Source: Rhizobium ruizarguesonis
GTDB lineage: Bacteria > Pseudomonadota > Alphaproteobacteria > Rhizobiales > Rhizobiaceae
Length of the DNA stretch: 64,000 bases
Direction: 5' to 3'
Assembly: GCF_012349115.1 (NCBI RefSeq)
Contig: NZ_PQIG01000100.1
Span: 204,914 to 268,913 of the forward strand
Each line of letters starts with the position of its first letter. Position 1 is the stretch's first letter. Shown piece by piece: positions 46,496 through 56,452 of this stretch. The translations under genes were made by a program, and so were the position numbers. The notes beneath the pieces are model-generated. The model had not been told where the DNA came from, searched no databases, and was given only the letters and a program-made list of their open reading frames with translations.

Positions 46496-47500
46496 TCAGC
46501 TGCCGCGCTGGTTTTCCCGATCCAATTGCGTCACCAGCGCCAGGATCGTTTCCGAAACCGGCGTCGGCACGGCAATCAGACGTCCAAGCGCCACCACCAT
46601 GCCGACCAGCGGCGTGATTTCGAGCGCCTTGCCACCGATCAGATCCTGCAGCATCGACGTGCGCACGGCACCGATATGGCGCGATTGTTCGAGCCGCTGC
46701 TCGACGGTCATGCTGAAACGCGCGCCCAAGGCCTCGCCGACGGCGCGGACCTCGTTCATCACTTTGCCGACTGTGGTCGAAAGTGATGGATCTGCCATGA
46801 TGTCAGTCATCAGCGCCCTGGTCAGCGCACTGATCGGGTTGAAGGCGGTATTGCCCATCAGCTTGCTCCAGATCTCGTCGCGGATAACAGGCGTCGTCGT
46901 GATGTTGAGGCCGGCGTCGGTCAGCACCGCGGCGATCGCCTCGAGATCGGGCGAGATCTCGCCCGAGGGCTCGCCGAGCACGAAGCGGCCGTTGTTGGCA
47001 AGCTGGATCTCGCCGGGATTGATCACCTCTGCGCCTTGATAAGCGACGCAGCCGATGACGCGTTCCGGCCCGATCAGCCGCCAGAGCCTGCCGCCGGGAT
47101 CGAGTTCGTCGAACTGCAGTTCGGCATGCCGGCTTTGGGTATCGCGGTGAAAATACCACCACGGAATGCCGTTAAGGATCATGACGACGCGGGTGCCCTC
47201 CTTGAGGAGGCCTGCAATGCCTTCGGCGGCAGGCGCCAGCTGATGCCCCTTGAGGCCGGTGATGACGAGATCCTGTGGCGGCAATGTGCTGGGATCGTCG
47301 GTCGCAGTCAGGCGGACGTTGATTGGCCTATCCGCATCGGCTTCGCGCAGGCTGAGACCGTTGTCGCGGATGGCGTCGAGATGGGCTCCACGCGCGACGA
47401 CGGAGATGGTGGCGTCGTTTCTGGCTTGGCTCGCAAGCTTGGCGGCGATAGCGCCGCCGAGTGCCCCGGCGCCATAGATGCAGATGGACTTGATGGACAT
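46496..47500 (-). CDS. 2-dehydropantoate 2-reductase family protein
   Basis: 334 residues. The N-terminal NADPH-binding motif YGAGALGGAIAAKLA and the C-terminal ApbA domain (KLMGNTAFNPISALT) are typical of PanE/ApbA proteins, which reduce ketopantoate in the pantothenate pathway. It is somewhat longer than E. coli PanE (303), and rhizobia often have several paralogues. A role in pantothenate synthesis is therefore not certain. Confidence 0.82.
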   Translation of the reverse strand: MSIKSICIYGAGALGGAIAAKLASQARNDATISVVARGAHLDAIRDNGLSLREADADRPINVRLTATDDPSTLPPQDLVITGLKGHQLAPAAEGIAGLLKEGTRVVMILNGIPWWYFHRDTQSRHAELQFDELDPGGRLWRLIGPERVIGCVAYQGAEVINPGEIQLANNGRFVLGEPSGEISPDLEAIAAVLTDAGLNITTTPVIRDEIWSKLMGNTAFNPISALTRALMTDIMADPSLSTTVGKVMNEVRAVGEALGARFSMTVEQRLEQSRHIGAVRTSMLQDLIGGKALEITPLVGMVVALGRLIAVPTPVSETILALVTQLDRENQRGS

Positions 47501-47654
47501 ACTCGCCTCTCCATGGTGGTGATCGAACCTAGATCTAGGTCATTCCAGGCGTGAGGCGAATGCTAATTTGCCGCATGATGCGCTTTCCTGCGGTCACAGC
47601 GGCGCTGCCCGCCGCATCCCCGAGATCTGGGATGCGGCGGACAATGCCCGGTCT

Positions 47655-48506
47655 TCAGGCCGAGGTCGTTGCATCGCTCGGAAAATCCGTGGACAGCGCG
47701 AGCTGGCGCCAGGCGGCAAGTTCCTTTTCGACGCTGGCATGCTGCTGCTCGATGACGGCCACCGTGTCGCTGCCGAACGGCATCCGCAGCGGCGGATTGG
47801 CCGAGTTGACCATCGTCATGATGCCGGTGGCGAGCCTCGCGGGATTGCCGGGCTGGGCATGGTTGGCGTCGGCGGCGAAACTGCGCATGTTACCGGCCGG
47901 CGTGCCTTCGTAATCGGCGATGGAGGCCGGGCTGATCGCCAGCGACGCGCCGGCGAGGAAGTCGGTGCGGAAGAAGCCGGGCTCGACGATCGTCACCTTG
48001 ATGCCGAAAGGTTCGAGTTCGGCGGCCATCGATTCGGACAAGCCTTCGACAGCGAACTTCGTCGAGCCGTAGACGCCCCAGCCGGGATAGCCGAAGTAAC
48101 CGCCGATCGAGGAAAAGTTCAGGATGTGGCCGGAGCGCTGGCGGCGCATATAGGGTAGCACGGCGCGCGTCACCTTCAGGAGCCCGAAGACGTTCGTGGC
48201 ATAGAGCCTTTCGATCTCTGCAGCAGTGGCTTCCTCGACAGCGCCGAGCAGGCCGTAGCCGGCATTGTTGGCGAGAACATCGATGCGCCCAAAGCGGGCG
48301 ATGCCGGCAGCCACAGCCTCTTTCGCCTGCGTCTCGTTGGTGACGTCGAGGGCGACGGCAAGCAGGTTCGGATGATCACCGAACTGCTCGGCCACGGTCT
48401 TCGGGTTGCGGGCGGTGGCGATGACGGCATCGCCTGATGCAAGGGCTTCCTTGGTCATCAGCGCGCCGAAGCCGCGGGATGCACCGGTGATGAACCAGAC
48501 TTTCAT
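47655..48506 (-). CDS. Short-chain dehydrogenase/reductase
   Basis: 283 residues of classical SDR type. The cofactor motif TGASRGFG lies at 7-14, LANNAGYG follows, and the catalytic Ser and Tyr-x3-Lys are in FSSIGGYFGY and VYGSTKFAVEG. The substrate is unknown. It is divergent from the LysR gene at 48630, which probably controls it. Confidence 0.88.
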   Translation of the reverse strand: MKVWFITGASRGFGALMTKEALASGDAVIATARNPKTVAEQFGDHPNLLAVALDVTNETQAKEAVAAGIARFGRIDVLANNAGYGLLGAVEEATAAEIERLYATNVFGLLKVTRAVLPYMRRQRSGHILNFSSIGGYFGYPGWGVYGSTKFAVEGLSESMAAELEPFGIKVTIVEPGFFRTDFLAGASLAISPASIADYEGTPAGNMRSFAADANHAQPGNPARLATGIMTMVNSANPPLRMPFGSDTVAVIEQQHASVEKELAAWRQLALSTDFPSDATTSA

Positions 48507-48585
48507 GACGAATTCCTTTCGAACTGTTCGGTTGGCGTCGCATCTCTTGCTGACGGGTTGAATTTGACCGAAAATCTGTTGCTGT

Positions 48586-48599
48586 ATAAGATTTGTTAT
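48586..48599. promoter_or_regulatory. Candidate LysR operator in the SDR/lysR divergent region
   Basis: ATAAGATTTGTTAT (ATAA-N6-TTAT dyad) lies in the 123-base gap between the two genes, 31 bases before lysR. The dyad is short, so chance is possible. Confidence 0.3.
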
Positions 48600-48629
48600 T
48601 TTTGAAACTATGATGAGTGTAGTTCAGCA

Positions 48630-49517
48630 ATGCGAGCCACCGAACTGTCCGAACTTGCGGCCTTCGCGGCTGTCGCGCGGCATAAGAGCTTTCGCAAGGC
48701 GGGTGAGGAGCGGGGCGTCACCGCTTCCGCAATCAGTCATGCCGTGCTCAATCTCGAAGACCGGATCGGTATTCGGCTGCTCAACCGTACGACGCGCAGC
48801 GTTTCGCTGACCGAGGCCGGCGAACTCTTGATCTCGCATCTCGATCCGGCCTTCGGCGAGATGGCAGCAGCGCTCGATGCTCTGAACCGCTACCGCGACA
48901 CGCCGTTCGGCAAGGTGAGGATCAATGTGCCGAACTCGATCGGCCCCTTCGTCATCGGCCGCATCATCGGCCCGTTGCTCAAAAGCAATCCCCATTTGCA
49001 GCTTGAGATCAACGCGACCGACAGGCTGGTCGATATCGTCGAGGAGGGCTTCGATGCCGGCATCCGCTTCGGCGAGCGCGTCACCGAGGGCATGATCGCA
49101 CTGCGCATCAAGCCGCGCATCCGCTTGGTCGTCGTCGGTTCGCCCGCCTATTTCGAGACCCGGCCGAAGCCGGCGACACCCCACGAACTCAAGCGCCATC
49201 TTTGCATCCAGAACATGTTTCCGTCAGGTGCGCGCTATGCCTGGGAATTCGAGAAGGATGGCCAGACGGTGAGCTTTCAGCCGACCGGACCGCTGTCGCT
49301 CGACGACCACGAGCTGATGATGCAGGCAGCACTCGGCGGCGTCGGCCTTGCCTATATCTGGGAGCCGCGCGTGGAGAAGGCGATCGCCAGCGGCGAGCTG
49401 ATTAAGGTGCTAGACGACTGGTGCCAGCCGGAGGAGCCGCTCTATCTCTACTATCCGAGCCGTCGCCACATGTCGGCGGGTTTCAGGGCGGTCATCGACG
49501 CGATGAGAGCCGAGTAA
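48630..49517 (+). CDS. LysR-family transcriptional regulator
   Basis: 295 residues. An N-terminal winged helix-turn-helix (LAAFAAVARHKSFRKAGEER, TASAISHAVLNLEDRIGI) is followed by a periplasmic-binding-like effector domain. The C-terminal part YYPSRRHMSAGFRAVIDAMR is typical of this subgroup. It is divergently transcribed from the SDR gene, the usual arrangement for a LysR regulator and its target. Confidence 0.92.
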   Translation: MRATELSELAAFAAVARHKSFRKAGEERGVTASAISHAVLNLEDRIGIRLLNRTTRSVSLTEAGELLISHLDPAFGEMAAALDALNRYRDTPFGKVRINVPNSIGPFVIGRIIGPLLKSNPHLQLEINATDRLVDIVEEGFDAGIRFGERVTEGMIALRIKPRIRLVVVGSPAYFETRPKPATPHELKRHLCIQNMFPSGARYAWEFEKDGQTVSFQPTGPLSLDDHELMMQAALGGVGLAYIWEPRVEKAIASGELIKVLDDWCQPEEPLYLYYPSRRHMSAGFRAVIDAMRAE

Positions 49518-49617
49518 AAAGGTCGGGATTCGTATCCGTCACCCTTTTGACTCCGACGCCTGAACTGGCCAAAGATGCTGGCATGGCCGTCATGGCCCGC
49601 ATCATCGGGAGAGGTTG

Positions 49618-50661
49618 ATGAACTGTCAGATTTTGCCAACTGCCAATCGAAGGGGACCAAAGCGGCCCAGCGGTCTATTTCCCGCATTGGCTGCGCTGTT
49701 GCTGCTCGCCTCGGCGGCGGTCGGGCAGGACATCGGACCGCAAAGCCAAATCTCGCGCCAGCAGGTCGAAAAATTCATCGGCCTGTGGAAAGATCACTTT
49801 GCCGGTGCCGATAGCCTGCAGCAGCGGCGGACAGCCTTCAGGACGCTGATGGAGACGATGCCGGGGCCGACGCGCATCCAGGTTCGGCAGGTCGATGCCG
49901 ACGGCGTCGATGCCGAGCTGATGTGGCCCGCTCGTCTTCATCACCCGATCGGCCAAAGGGTGATCCTCTATATTCATGGCGGCGGCTTTTCCAGCGGCTC
50001 GATCCGCACGCACAGCCTGCTCGCGGGATCTCTCGCCAAGGCCGCGTCCAGCGACGTTCTTCTCGTCGAATATCGGCTGATGCCCGAATATGCTTATCCC
50101 GCGCAGATCAACGACGCGCTGACGGCCTATCGTTGGCTTCTCGACAACGGCTATCGCGACGAGAACATCATCGTCGCCGGAGATGGCGCCGGCGGCAATA
50201 TCGCGATCGAGACGGTGCTGCGGCAGATGCAGGCGGCGAAACCGCTGCCGGCGGCCGTAATTGCCCTGAGCCCCATCACCGATCTTGCCGCGACGGGCGG
50301 CTCGATGACATCAAATGCCGGAAACGACCCACTGCTCGGCAAGGCTGAGATCGAGACGCTGCGCAAGACTTATCTCCGCAGCCGGTCTCCGACCGATCCC
50401 CAGGCATCACCGCTCTATGCCGACATGACCGGCTTTCCGCCGCTGCTGCTGCAGGTCGGCTCCGGTGAGGTCCTGCTGGACGACGCGCTACGGCTTGCCG
50501 ACAAGGCGCGCCAGGCGGGGGTGGATGTTACCACCGAGGTCTGGCCGGGCATGCCCCATCAGTGGCAGCTGTTTCCCTCGCTGCTCGACGATGCCGATCG
50601 GTCGAGCCAGAATATCGCCGAGTTTGCGATCCGGCATTTTGCGGACAAACCGCAGGAATAG
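49618..50661 (+). CDS. Exported HSL-type alpha/beta hydrolase fold protein lacking the nucleophile serine
   Basis: 347 residues. The start at ATG 49618 follows GGGAGAGGTTG. An N-terminal basic and hydrophobic stretch (RRGPKRPSGLFPALAALLLL, to AAVGQ at 37) suggests export. The oxyanion motif HGGGF (120-124) and the C-terminal GMPHQWQLF histidine are in place, and acidic residues lie in EVLLDDALRLAD. The nucleophile elbow reads GDGAGGN (188-194) instead of GDSAGG: Gly190 replaces the catalytic serine (codon GGC at 50185-50187). It may bind rather than hydrolyse, unless another residue serves. Confidence 0.85.
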   Translation: MNCQILPTANRRGPKRPSGLFPALAALLLLASAAVGQDIGPQSQISRQQVEKFIGLWKDHFAGADSLQQRRTAFRTLMETMPGPTRIQVRQVDADGVDAELMWPARLHHPIGQRVILYIHGGGFSSGSIRTHSLLAGSLAKAASSDVLLVEYRLMPEYAYPAQINDALTAYRWLLDNGYRDENIIVAGDGAGGNIAIETVLRQMQAAKPLPAAVIALSPITDLAATGGSMTSNAGNDPLLGKAEIETLRKTYLRSRSPTDPQASPLYADMTGFPPLLLQVGSGEVLLDDALRLADKARQAGVDVTTEVWPGMPHQWQLFPSLLDDADRSSQNIAEFAIRHFADKPQE

Positions 50662-50701
50662 GGGCCGCAGGACCAGGCGTCCTGGCGCCTCCGTCATCGC
50701 A

Positions 50702-51319
50702 TCATTGCGCGCGAGACGGTGACGGCGCCAGAGGACGCTCGACCTCTCGGCCGACGCTGAGCGTCTTTCGCACATTCGGCTCCAGCCGCTCGATATAGGC
50801 ATGGTCGGGTGCAGCACCCAGCGCATCCAGCATTTTCGAGAAGAAACACCGGGCCGCTGCCGCCGCCGTGACGTCGAAGACATCGGCATCGCTCAGCCCG
50901 TGTTTTTTCAGCCCATCTATATCCTGCTGCGTGACCGATGTCGCATCGCGCGCCACCTTGGCGGCAAAGGCCATGATAGCACGCTCGCCGGCATCGATAG
51001 GCGCCTTTTCCGTCTCGTTGACGACAGCCGTCAGCCCGTCGCTGGTGAAACCCTCGCGCAGCAGCACCGAGCCGTGCGCCAGCATGCAATACGAGGATTT
51101 GAGCTCCTTGGCCGCCGCCAGCGTCACCAGTTCGTAGCGCCGCAAGCTCATATGGCCGCGAATGCTCGAAAGCAGCGCCGCCCAGCTCTCCATCACCTCC
51201 GGCCGATGGCCGAAGGCCCGGTACATGTTCGGCAGATAACCATAATTCGCCTCGGCCGACGCATACATCGACGTCGTCTTCTCGCTGGCGGATGCATTGG
51301 GGGTGTGAATGAAAGCCAT
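50702..51319 (-). CDS. AhpD-like / carboxymuconolactone decarboxylase family protein
   Basis: 205 residues with an all-helical AhpD fold. The segment ELVTLAAAKELKSSYCMLAHG carries Glu, Cys and His in the spacing C-x3-H (motif SSYCMLAHG). The more N-terminal cysteine of the CxxC redox pair is a serine, so this is the peroxidase-related single-cysteine branch. Convergent with the esterase-like gene. Confidence 0.8.
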   Translation of the reverse strand: MAFIHTPNASASEKTTSMYASAEANYGYLPNMYRAFGHRPEVMESWAALLSSIRGHMSLRRYELVTLAAAKELKSSYCMLAHGSVLLREGFTSDGLTAVVNETEKAPIDAGERAIMAFAAKVARDATSVTQQDIDGLKKHGLSDADVFDVTAAAAARCFFSKMLDALGAAPDHAYIERLEPNVRKTLSVGREVERPLAPSPSRAQ

Positions 51320-51382
51320 GGCATGATCCTCCTCTATTGTGAGAAGGATAGGGTAGATATGCAGGACAGCAATCCTGAAATA

Positions 51383-52918
51383 TCAGGCAGCATCACTGCT
51401 CGCAGAAGCGTTACCACTTCTCTTGATGGGAAGGGTTACGGTAAACGTCGATCCGCATCCTCTTGCGCTTCGAACCTCTATCGAGCCGCTATGTAGTTCA
51501 ACGATCTGCTTCACCAGGTTGAGGCCGATACCCGTTCCGGCAATCCCGGTCGACGTCCGGGCACGAAAGTAGCGCTGGAACAGCCGGGGCACGTCTTCGG
51601 CATCGATCCCCACTCCATCATCGCTGATCGAAACTTTGACGTTTCCCGTCTCTGTCCATGCCGTAACGCGAATTTCGGAGGTTCCGGGCGCGTACTTGAC
51701 GGCATTGGAAAGCAGGTTGGTAAAGACCTGTGCCAAAGTGCGGGGATCGCCATCGATGAACTCCGGCAGCTCATCGATATTCAAGACGAAGCTGTGCGAC
51801 TTTGCGATCGTCGACTGCCGCTCGCAACAGGTTTTTATCAATGATCTCAATGTGCAGGCGTCGTAGCTGATATCGATCTTGCCGGTATCGAGGCGTCCGG
51901 CTGACAGGATGCTCTCCATGAGATCGACGATCCGGTTCACCGATGCGCGGATTTGATCGACCTTGTCGCTGAGAAATTCGGGCTCTAACGCCCCCCTCTT
52001 TCGCAGCAGCCGCTGGGCTGCAGCGTCGATGATTGCAAGCGGCGTCCTGAATTCATGCGATGCCATCGCCACGAATTGCCGCTGCAATTCGTTGATGTTC
52101 CGCTCCTGCGCCAGCATTCGCTCGAGTTCCAGCGCCTGCCGCTCGACTTCCGCCGTGCGGCTCTTAACCGTCGCTTCGAGCTGATCGTGATGCCGGCGCA
52201 GCTCTTCCGCCAGCCGGACGGTCTTGGTGACGTCCTCATGGGTGGCCACGTATCCACCGTTTTGCATCGGATTGTGAGTGATCTTGATAACGCGCCCATC
52301 GGCCAGGACGATGTTCTGGCTGGCCGGCGCACCACGGACTGTCGCTTCAAAGACCACGTCAAAATAGGTCGTGGTATCGGCGGGGCCATTTCCCTCCCGG
52401 CTGCGATAGGCCAGGATATCCACAAGCGGCGTTCCCGGTTGCGTCAGAAGGTCCGGCAGATTGTACATCCGCGCGTAGGAGGCGTTGCACAATATCAGGT
52501 TCTTGGTCGAATCGAACATGCACAGCCCATGTGGCATGTTGCTGAGGGCTGCGTCGAACCGGCGATGTTGTTCGGTCAGGCTGTCTTCGACCCGAATGAG
52601 GGTCGAGATGTCTTCGTAACTGAGGATCCAGCCTCCATCCCTCGATGGGGCGCAGGTCAATGAGACCATCCCTCCGTCGGAAAGGGCAAACTGAGACGTG
52701 GGCTGTCCACCGGCCATCGCCCGCCGGGATGCCACTGCACGGCAGTCTGCGGTGCCCGGCAATCCGTCGATATTCATGCCTTTGCGGATGGCTCCTTGCG
52801 GAAGGCCGAGAATGTCCAGCGTGCGGGAATTGAAAGCCGTCACCGTACCGGCAGGATCAAGCAGAACGATGCCCTGAGGCAGGCTCTCCAGAATGGATTC
52901 AAACGAGTGTGGCATCAT
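51383..52918 (-). CDS. Soluble PAS-PAS sensor histidine kinase, no response regulator adjacent
   Basis: 511 residues from ATG 52918 (MMPHSFESILESLPQGIVLL); a GTG at 53029 would add 37 residues. Two PAS-type domains (about 5-115, and 125-235 with NMPHGLCMFDSTKNLILCNA) are joined by a coiled coil to HisKA (MASHEFRTPLAIID) and HATPase (FTNLLSNAVKYAPG, DDGVGIDAEDVPRLF, GTGIGLNLVKQIV). No membrane span is seen, so it should sense a cytosolic cue. No receiver or response regulator lies nearby. It is downstream of the PucR gene on the same strand. Confidence 0.9.
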   Translation of the reverse strand: MMPHSFESILESLPQGIVLLDPAGTVTAFNSRTLDILGLPQGAIRKGMNIDGLPGTADCRAVASRRAMAGGQPTSQFALSDGGMVSLTCAPSRDGGWILSYEDISTLIRVEDSLTEQHRRFDAALSNMPHGLCMFDSTKNLILCNASYARMYNLPDLLTQPGTPLVDILAYRSREGNGPADTTTYFDVVFEATVRGAPASQNIVLADGRVIKITHNPMQNGGYVATHEDVTKTVRLAEELRRHHDQLEATVKSRTAEVERQALELERMLAQERNINELQRQFVAMASHEFRTPLAIIDAAAQRLLRKRGALEPEFLSDKVDQIRASVNRIVDLMESILSAGRLDTGKIDISYDACTLRSLIKTCCERQSTIAKSHSFVLNIDELPEFIDGDPRTLAQVFTNLLSNAVKYAPGTSEIRVTAWTETGNVKVSISDDGVGIDAEDVPRLFQRYFRARTSTGIAGTGIGLNLVKQIVELHSGSIEVRSARGCGSTFTVTLPIKRSGNASASSDAA

Positions 52919-53077
52919 CCGGCCCTGCTTCAGATCTGGCGCGTTGCACGTATCCGTAGCATTCGTCAGAAACGATAAAGTTTCGCTAATGTCTATTGCC
53001 GGGACTTCCTCGACGGAAACCTGGAGCACACGCCTGGTCCGGAATTCTTCTGTCGTTTGCGATAGGCGAACCAGCGT

Positions 53078-55090
53078 TCAAGCGGAAGCTGCTTTGCTTT
53101 TGCCGGCAGGCTGCTGCGAGCCGTATGTCGACTTCAGATGGAATGCCAGGCTGAGCAGCAGATAGTCGTCCTTGTTGTCGATGTCCTTGCCCATCAACAG
53201 CTGCGCCCGCTGGAGCCTTTGATAGAGGGTGTTGGTGTGTATGCCGAGGGAGGCCGCTGCCTTGGACGCCGATTTTCCGCTCTCGATGTAGATTTCCAGG
53301 GTCCTCAGAAGGGCGTCGCCATTCGCCTCCTTCTCGAATGGAGCAAGTATCTGATCTGCAAATTCGAGGATATCGGCAGCGGATTGCTTGCGCAGCAGTC
53401 TGTCGATGCCGGTCTCGCTATGCACAAGAATGCCCGCCCGATGCCTCATGCTCATGAGATGGGCGGCCTCGACTGCCTGGCTGGCTGCTTCGGGATAACG
53501 ATGGGGTGCGCTTTGCATCAGGCTTGCCCCGCAACGCCATCCCTCCGCAACTGCCTTGTCTCCGATGGGTTCCAGATTCTTCCGCAGGGCCTCCTCGGTG
53601 GCAGCGCAGAACAACAGGAAGACGCCTTCGTCCGTATAGAACGACAACTGATTCTGGATCGTCGCTGCCTTCAATGTCTGCTGAAGCGTTCTCTGCAGGA
53701 ACAGGCTCTGGTTCTGGGCGCTCTCCTGCTCATGCCTGACAAAGATGATCTGGCAATATTTCTTGATCTGAAAGCCGAACCGGACGGCTCCACCCGAGGT
53801 GATGAGATCATCCCTTCCCAAGGCCTCGAAGTGCTTCCGTCTCTTGCTGTTGAGGATGTCGTCCTGTGACGCGCTGCGGACAATTTCGAGCGCTACGAAA
53901 GCGGACACCACGCCCAGGATCGCAGCAGAATAGCTTGCATTGTCACCGCGCTCGAAATGAAAGCTTCCGACGACGTCGTCGGCGACACGGACGGGCTGCA
54001 CGGATAGGTCCTCTCTCTGTGATAGGCTACCGTCGAAGAGCCCGACCGGCATGTCCTCCGTGGCCTTCGGCTCTTTCCATGCCCTGGACACGAACGTCGT
54101 TCCAAAAATATCGGCGTAGTGGAAGTCGATGCCGTAATGCGTCGCGATCTCCTCGAGATGTTCGCCAAGTGGCCGGTGGCGCGTAAAGATGGAGAGGATG
54201 TCGTCGTGGGCCGAAAGCGAGCGCGCTAGCTCCGCGTTGCGCCTTTCGATCTCCAGCCGCATCCGGTTGATACTTTCATTCGACCGGACGGCCAGCTCGT
54301 AGGCCTGCGACTTCCTATAGGCGATGGCGAGCTGCGTCGCCACGGCTTCAAGCAGGCTGACACTGAATTCACCATAGGCGGACCCCGGCCGAAACGACAT
54401 GACCGTCAGCGTTCCCAGCGTCGTCGTGTCCGTCTTGATGGGAACGCAGATAAGGCTATGTGAGATACCCTGTTCGGACAGGAAGCGAACGTTTGGCGCA
54501 CGCAAGTTTGCATGAGCATCTCTGATATCTTCTGGCGAGTTCAGCAGGACGGGTGTTCCGGTCGAGAACACGCTGCCGGCGATCGATTCTTGAGGCGTGA
54601 CGCGATAATTGTAATAATCGTCGTCGAAACCGACCTGCGATACCGGAATGAGCAGACCCGACGCCTCGTCGTAAAGTCTGAGTACGCCCGCGTCGCTCTC
54701 GGCTATCACACTCAGCGTCTGTTCGATCGCGTTGACGTTGATCTCGTTCGGATCGAGAGAATCGAGGACATTGCGATTGATGGCATTCATGGCCCGAACC
54801 GCGCGGTTCTGAAAGCGGATGACTGCGCTAAGCACGATCTTCTGTAGGCGGGCGAAGACGGTTTCATAGTGGGCGCCGGGAATCCGCACCTCGCAGACGG
54901 CGCCTGCAAAATAGGAAATATCGGCGGTCAATATGGCATCGTCCTCGTCGCGGTCGTGGCTGAAGGTGATCGTAGGTTCCGACGCGTCGGTGTCCGGAAT
55001 CGTCGGTCGACCCGAAGCTCGCCGCCAGCTTACGAGCGGTCGGCTCGACAAAAGCAAAAGCGAACTCTCGATTTCGTCCATGATCGTCAT
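53078..55090 (-). CDS. GAF-domain PucR/CdaR-type transcriptional regulator
   Basis: About 670 residues from ATG 55090 (MTIMDEIESSLLLLSSRPLV); the start is uncertain by a few codons. A GAF domain (about 120-270, LSVIAESDAGVLRLYDEASG, with VTPQESIAGSVF) could bind a small effector. A coiled coil follows. The PucR C-terminal helix-turn-helix ESGKSASKAAASLGIHTNTL, YQRLQRAQLLMGKDI is at the end. Divergent from the MFS/amidohydrolase pair, which it probably regulates. Confidence 0.88.
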   Translation of the reverse strand: MTIMDEIESSLLLLSSRPLVSWRRASGRPTIPDTDASEPTITFSHDRDEDDAILTADISYFAGAVCEVRIPGAHYETVFARLQKIVLSAVIRFQNRAVRAMNAINRNVLDSLDPNEINVNAIEQTLSVIAESDAGVLRLYDEASGLLIPVSQVGFDDDYYNYRVTPQESIAGSVFSTGTPVLLNSPEDIRDAHANLRAPNVRFLSEQGISHSLICVPIKTDTTTLGTLTVMSFRPGSAYGEFSVSLLEAVATQLAIAYRKSQAYELAVRSNESINRMRLEIERRNAELARSLSAHDDILSIFTRHRPLGEHLEEIATHYGIDFHYADIFGTTFVSRAWKEPKATEDMPVGLFDGSLSQREDLSVQPVRVADDVVGSFHFERGDNASYSAAILGVVSAFVALEIVRSASQDDILNSKRRKHFEALGRDDLITSGGAVRFGFQIKKYCQIIFVRHEQESAQNQSLFLQRTLQQTLKAATIQNQLSFYTDEGVFLLFCAATEEALRKNLEPIGDKAVAEGWRCGASLMQSAPHRYPEAASQAVEAAHLMSMRHRAGILVHSETGIDRLLRKQSAADILEFADQILAPFEKEANGDALLRTLEIYIESGKSASKAAASLGIHTNTLYQRLQRAQLLMGKDIDNKDDYLLLSLAFHLKSTYGSQQPAGKSKAASA

Positions 55091-55207
55091 GTGGCAACCC
55101 TGTGTCTTTTCACACAAATAAACTGAATATGATGTGTGTTTCAACATCCAAAAACGGCTGCTCACATATTAAGCATGTTTTATAAACGCTCAAAAGGGGA
55201 GCATTCC

Positions 55208-56452
55208 ATGCTTAGTCAAATCAAGCGCAGGCACATCATTGTCGCGATGCTGTTCATCTGCTGGGTCGTCGGCTTCCTCGACAAGACCGCGATCAACATC
55301 GCCATCATTCCGATCGTCGACGAGTTCCACCTGACCTCCGAACAGTCCGGGATGATCATCAGCGCATTCTTTCTCGCTTACTCTCTGACGCAGCTCGTCG
55401 GCGGATATCTTGTCGATCGGCTGGGAACCCGCTCGGTCTTGACCTCGGCAGTCGGCATCTGGTCGCTCGGCACGATCGCATGCGGCGCGGTCGGCTCCGC
55501 CATGGGGCTGGCCGTGTCACGCGCTCTGGTCGGCATGGGCGAGGCTGTCTTCCCGGCGGGAAGCTCCGTCGCCATAACCGACAACTTCGAAAAAGAGAGC
55601 ATGGCGAGACCGAAATCGGTCATTCAGTCGGGAGCGTCCGTGGGCTTTGCCGTGGGCTCGATCGTCACCACGGCGTTGATCGCCTACTTCAACTGGCGTG
55701 TCATGTTCGTCACCCTCGGCCTGATCGGACTGGTTCTTTCAATCCTGCTTTATCTGGTCATGAAACCAATGGTCCGCACTGCTCCAGTATCCGCCGGCCC
55801 GAAGACGGGAAAGTCGGAAAAAGCCCGGATCACGGCTCTGCTCAAGAACGCACTGACCTGGAAGATCGCTCTCTGCTACTTCTTCACCAACATCGTGTTT
55901 TGGGGTCTCCAGTCCTGGCTCCCGTCCTATTGGGTGAAGGTCAAGGGCATGAGCATGATGTCGATGGGCGCATATTCGGCGATCCCGCCGACGCTCGGCT
56001 TCCTGTCCTTCCTGTTTTGCGGCTGGCTGCTCGACCGCTATTTCCACAAGAAGGAGAAGTACCTCATCTGCATCGGCGCCCTGGTGTCGGCGGTGTTCAT
56101 CTATCTGATGGCCAACGCCACATCCATCCCGCTGGCCTTCTTCTATCTGACGGTTTCAAACGTCTTCCTGAATGCGATCTCGATCAGCGTGTTCGTGACG
56201 ATCATGAAGCACTACCCCAGTCACTCAGTGGGGACCGCCACGGGCCTGATCAATTCCCTAGCTCAGATCGGATCCTTCGCCTCGCCGACAGCGATCGGAG
56301 CCATCCTGCACGCCACAGACCAGAACTATCAGACAGCCTTCCTGGCGATCATCGGCTGCGCTGTGGTGACCTTCGCCGTGGCGGCGACGCTTCCGACCGG
56401 AAGCAAGGACGAACTGGTCGCCGATCAACCAATTCCAGGATTGGTGAAATGA
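55208..56452 (+). CDS. MFS transporter, probably of the anion:cation symporter type
   Basis: 414 residues with about twelve spans. It starts MLSQIKRRHIIVAMLFICWV at ATG 55208 after AAAAGGGGAGCATTCC. MFS motif A lies in GGYLVDRLGTRS and a central charged loop at 190-220. VVGFLDKTAINIAI resembles the first span of ACS-family carboxylate porters. Coupled by ATGA overlap to the M20 peptidase gene, suggesting it imports that enzyme's substrate. Confidence 0.88.
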   Translation: MLSQIKRRHIIVAMLFICWVVGFLDKTAINIAIIPIVDEFHLTSEQSGMIISAFFLAYSLTQLVGGYLVDRLGTRSVLTSAVGIWSLGTIACGAVGSAMGLAVSRALVGMGEAVFPAGSSVAITDNFEKESMARPKSVIQSGASVGFAVGSIVTTALIAYFNWRVMFVTLGLIGLVLSILLYLVMKPMVRTAPVSAGPKTGKSEKARITALLKNALTWKIALCYFFTNIVFWGLQSWLPSYWVKVKGMSMMSMGAYSAIPPTLGFLSFLFCGWLLDRYFHKKEKYLICIGALVSAVFIYLMANATSIPLAFFYLTVSNVFLNAISISVFVTIMKHYPSHSVGTATGLINSLAQIGSFASPTAIGAILHATDQNYQTAFLAIIGCAVVTFAVAATLPTGSKDELVADQPIPGLVK

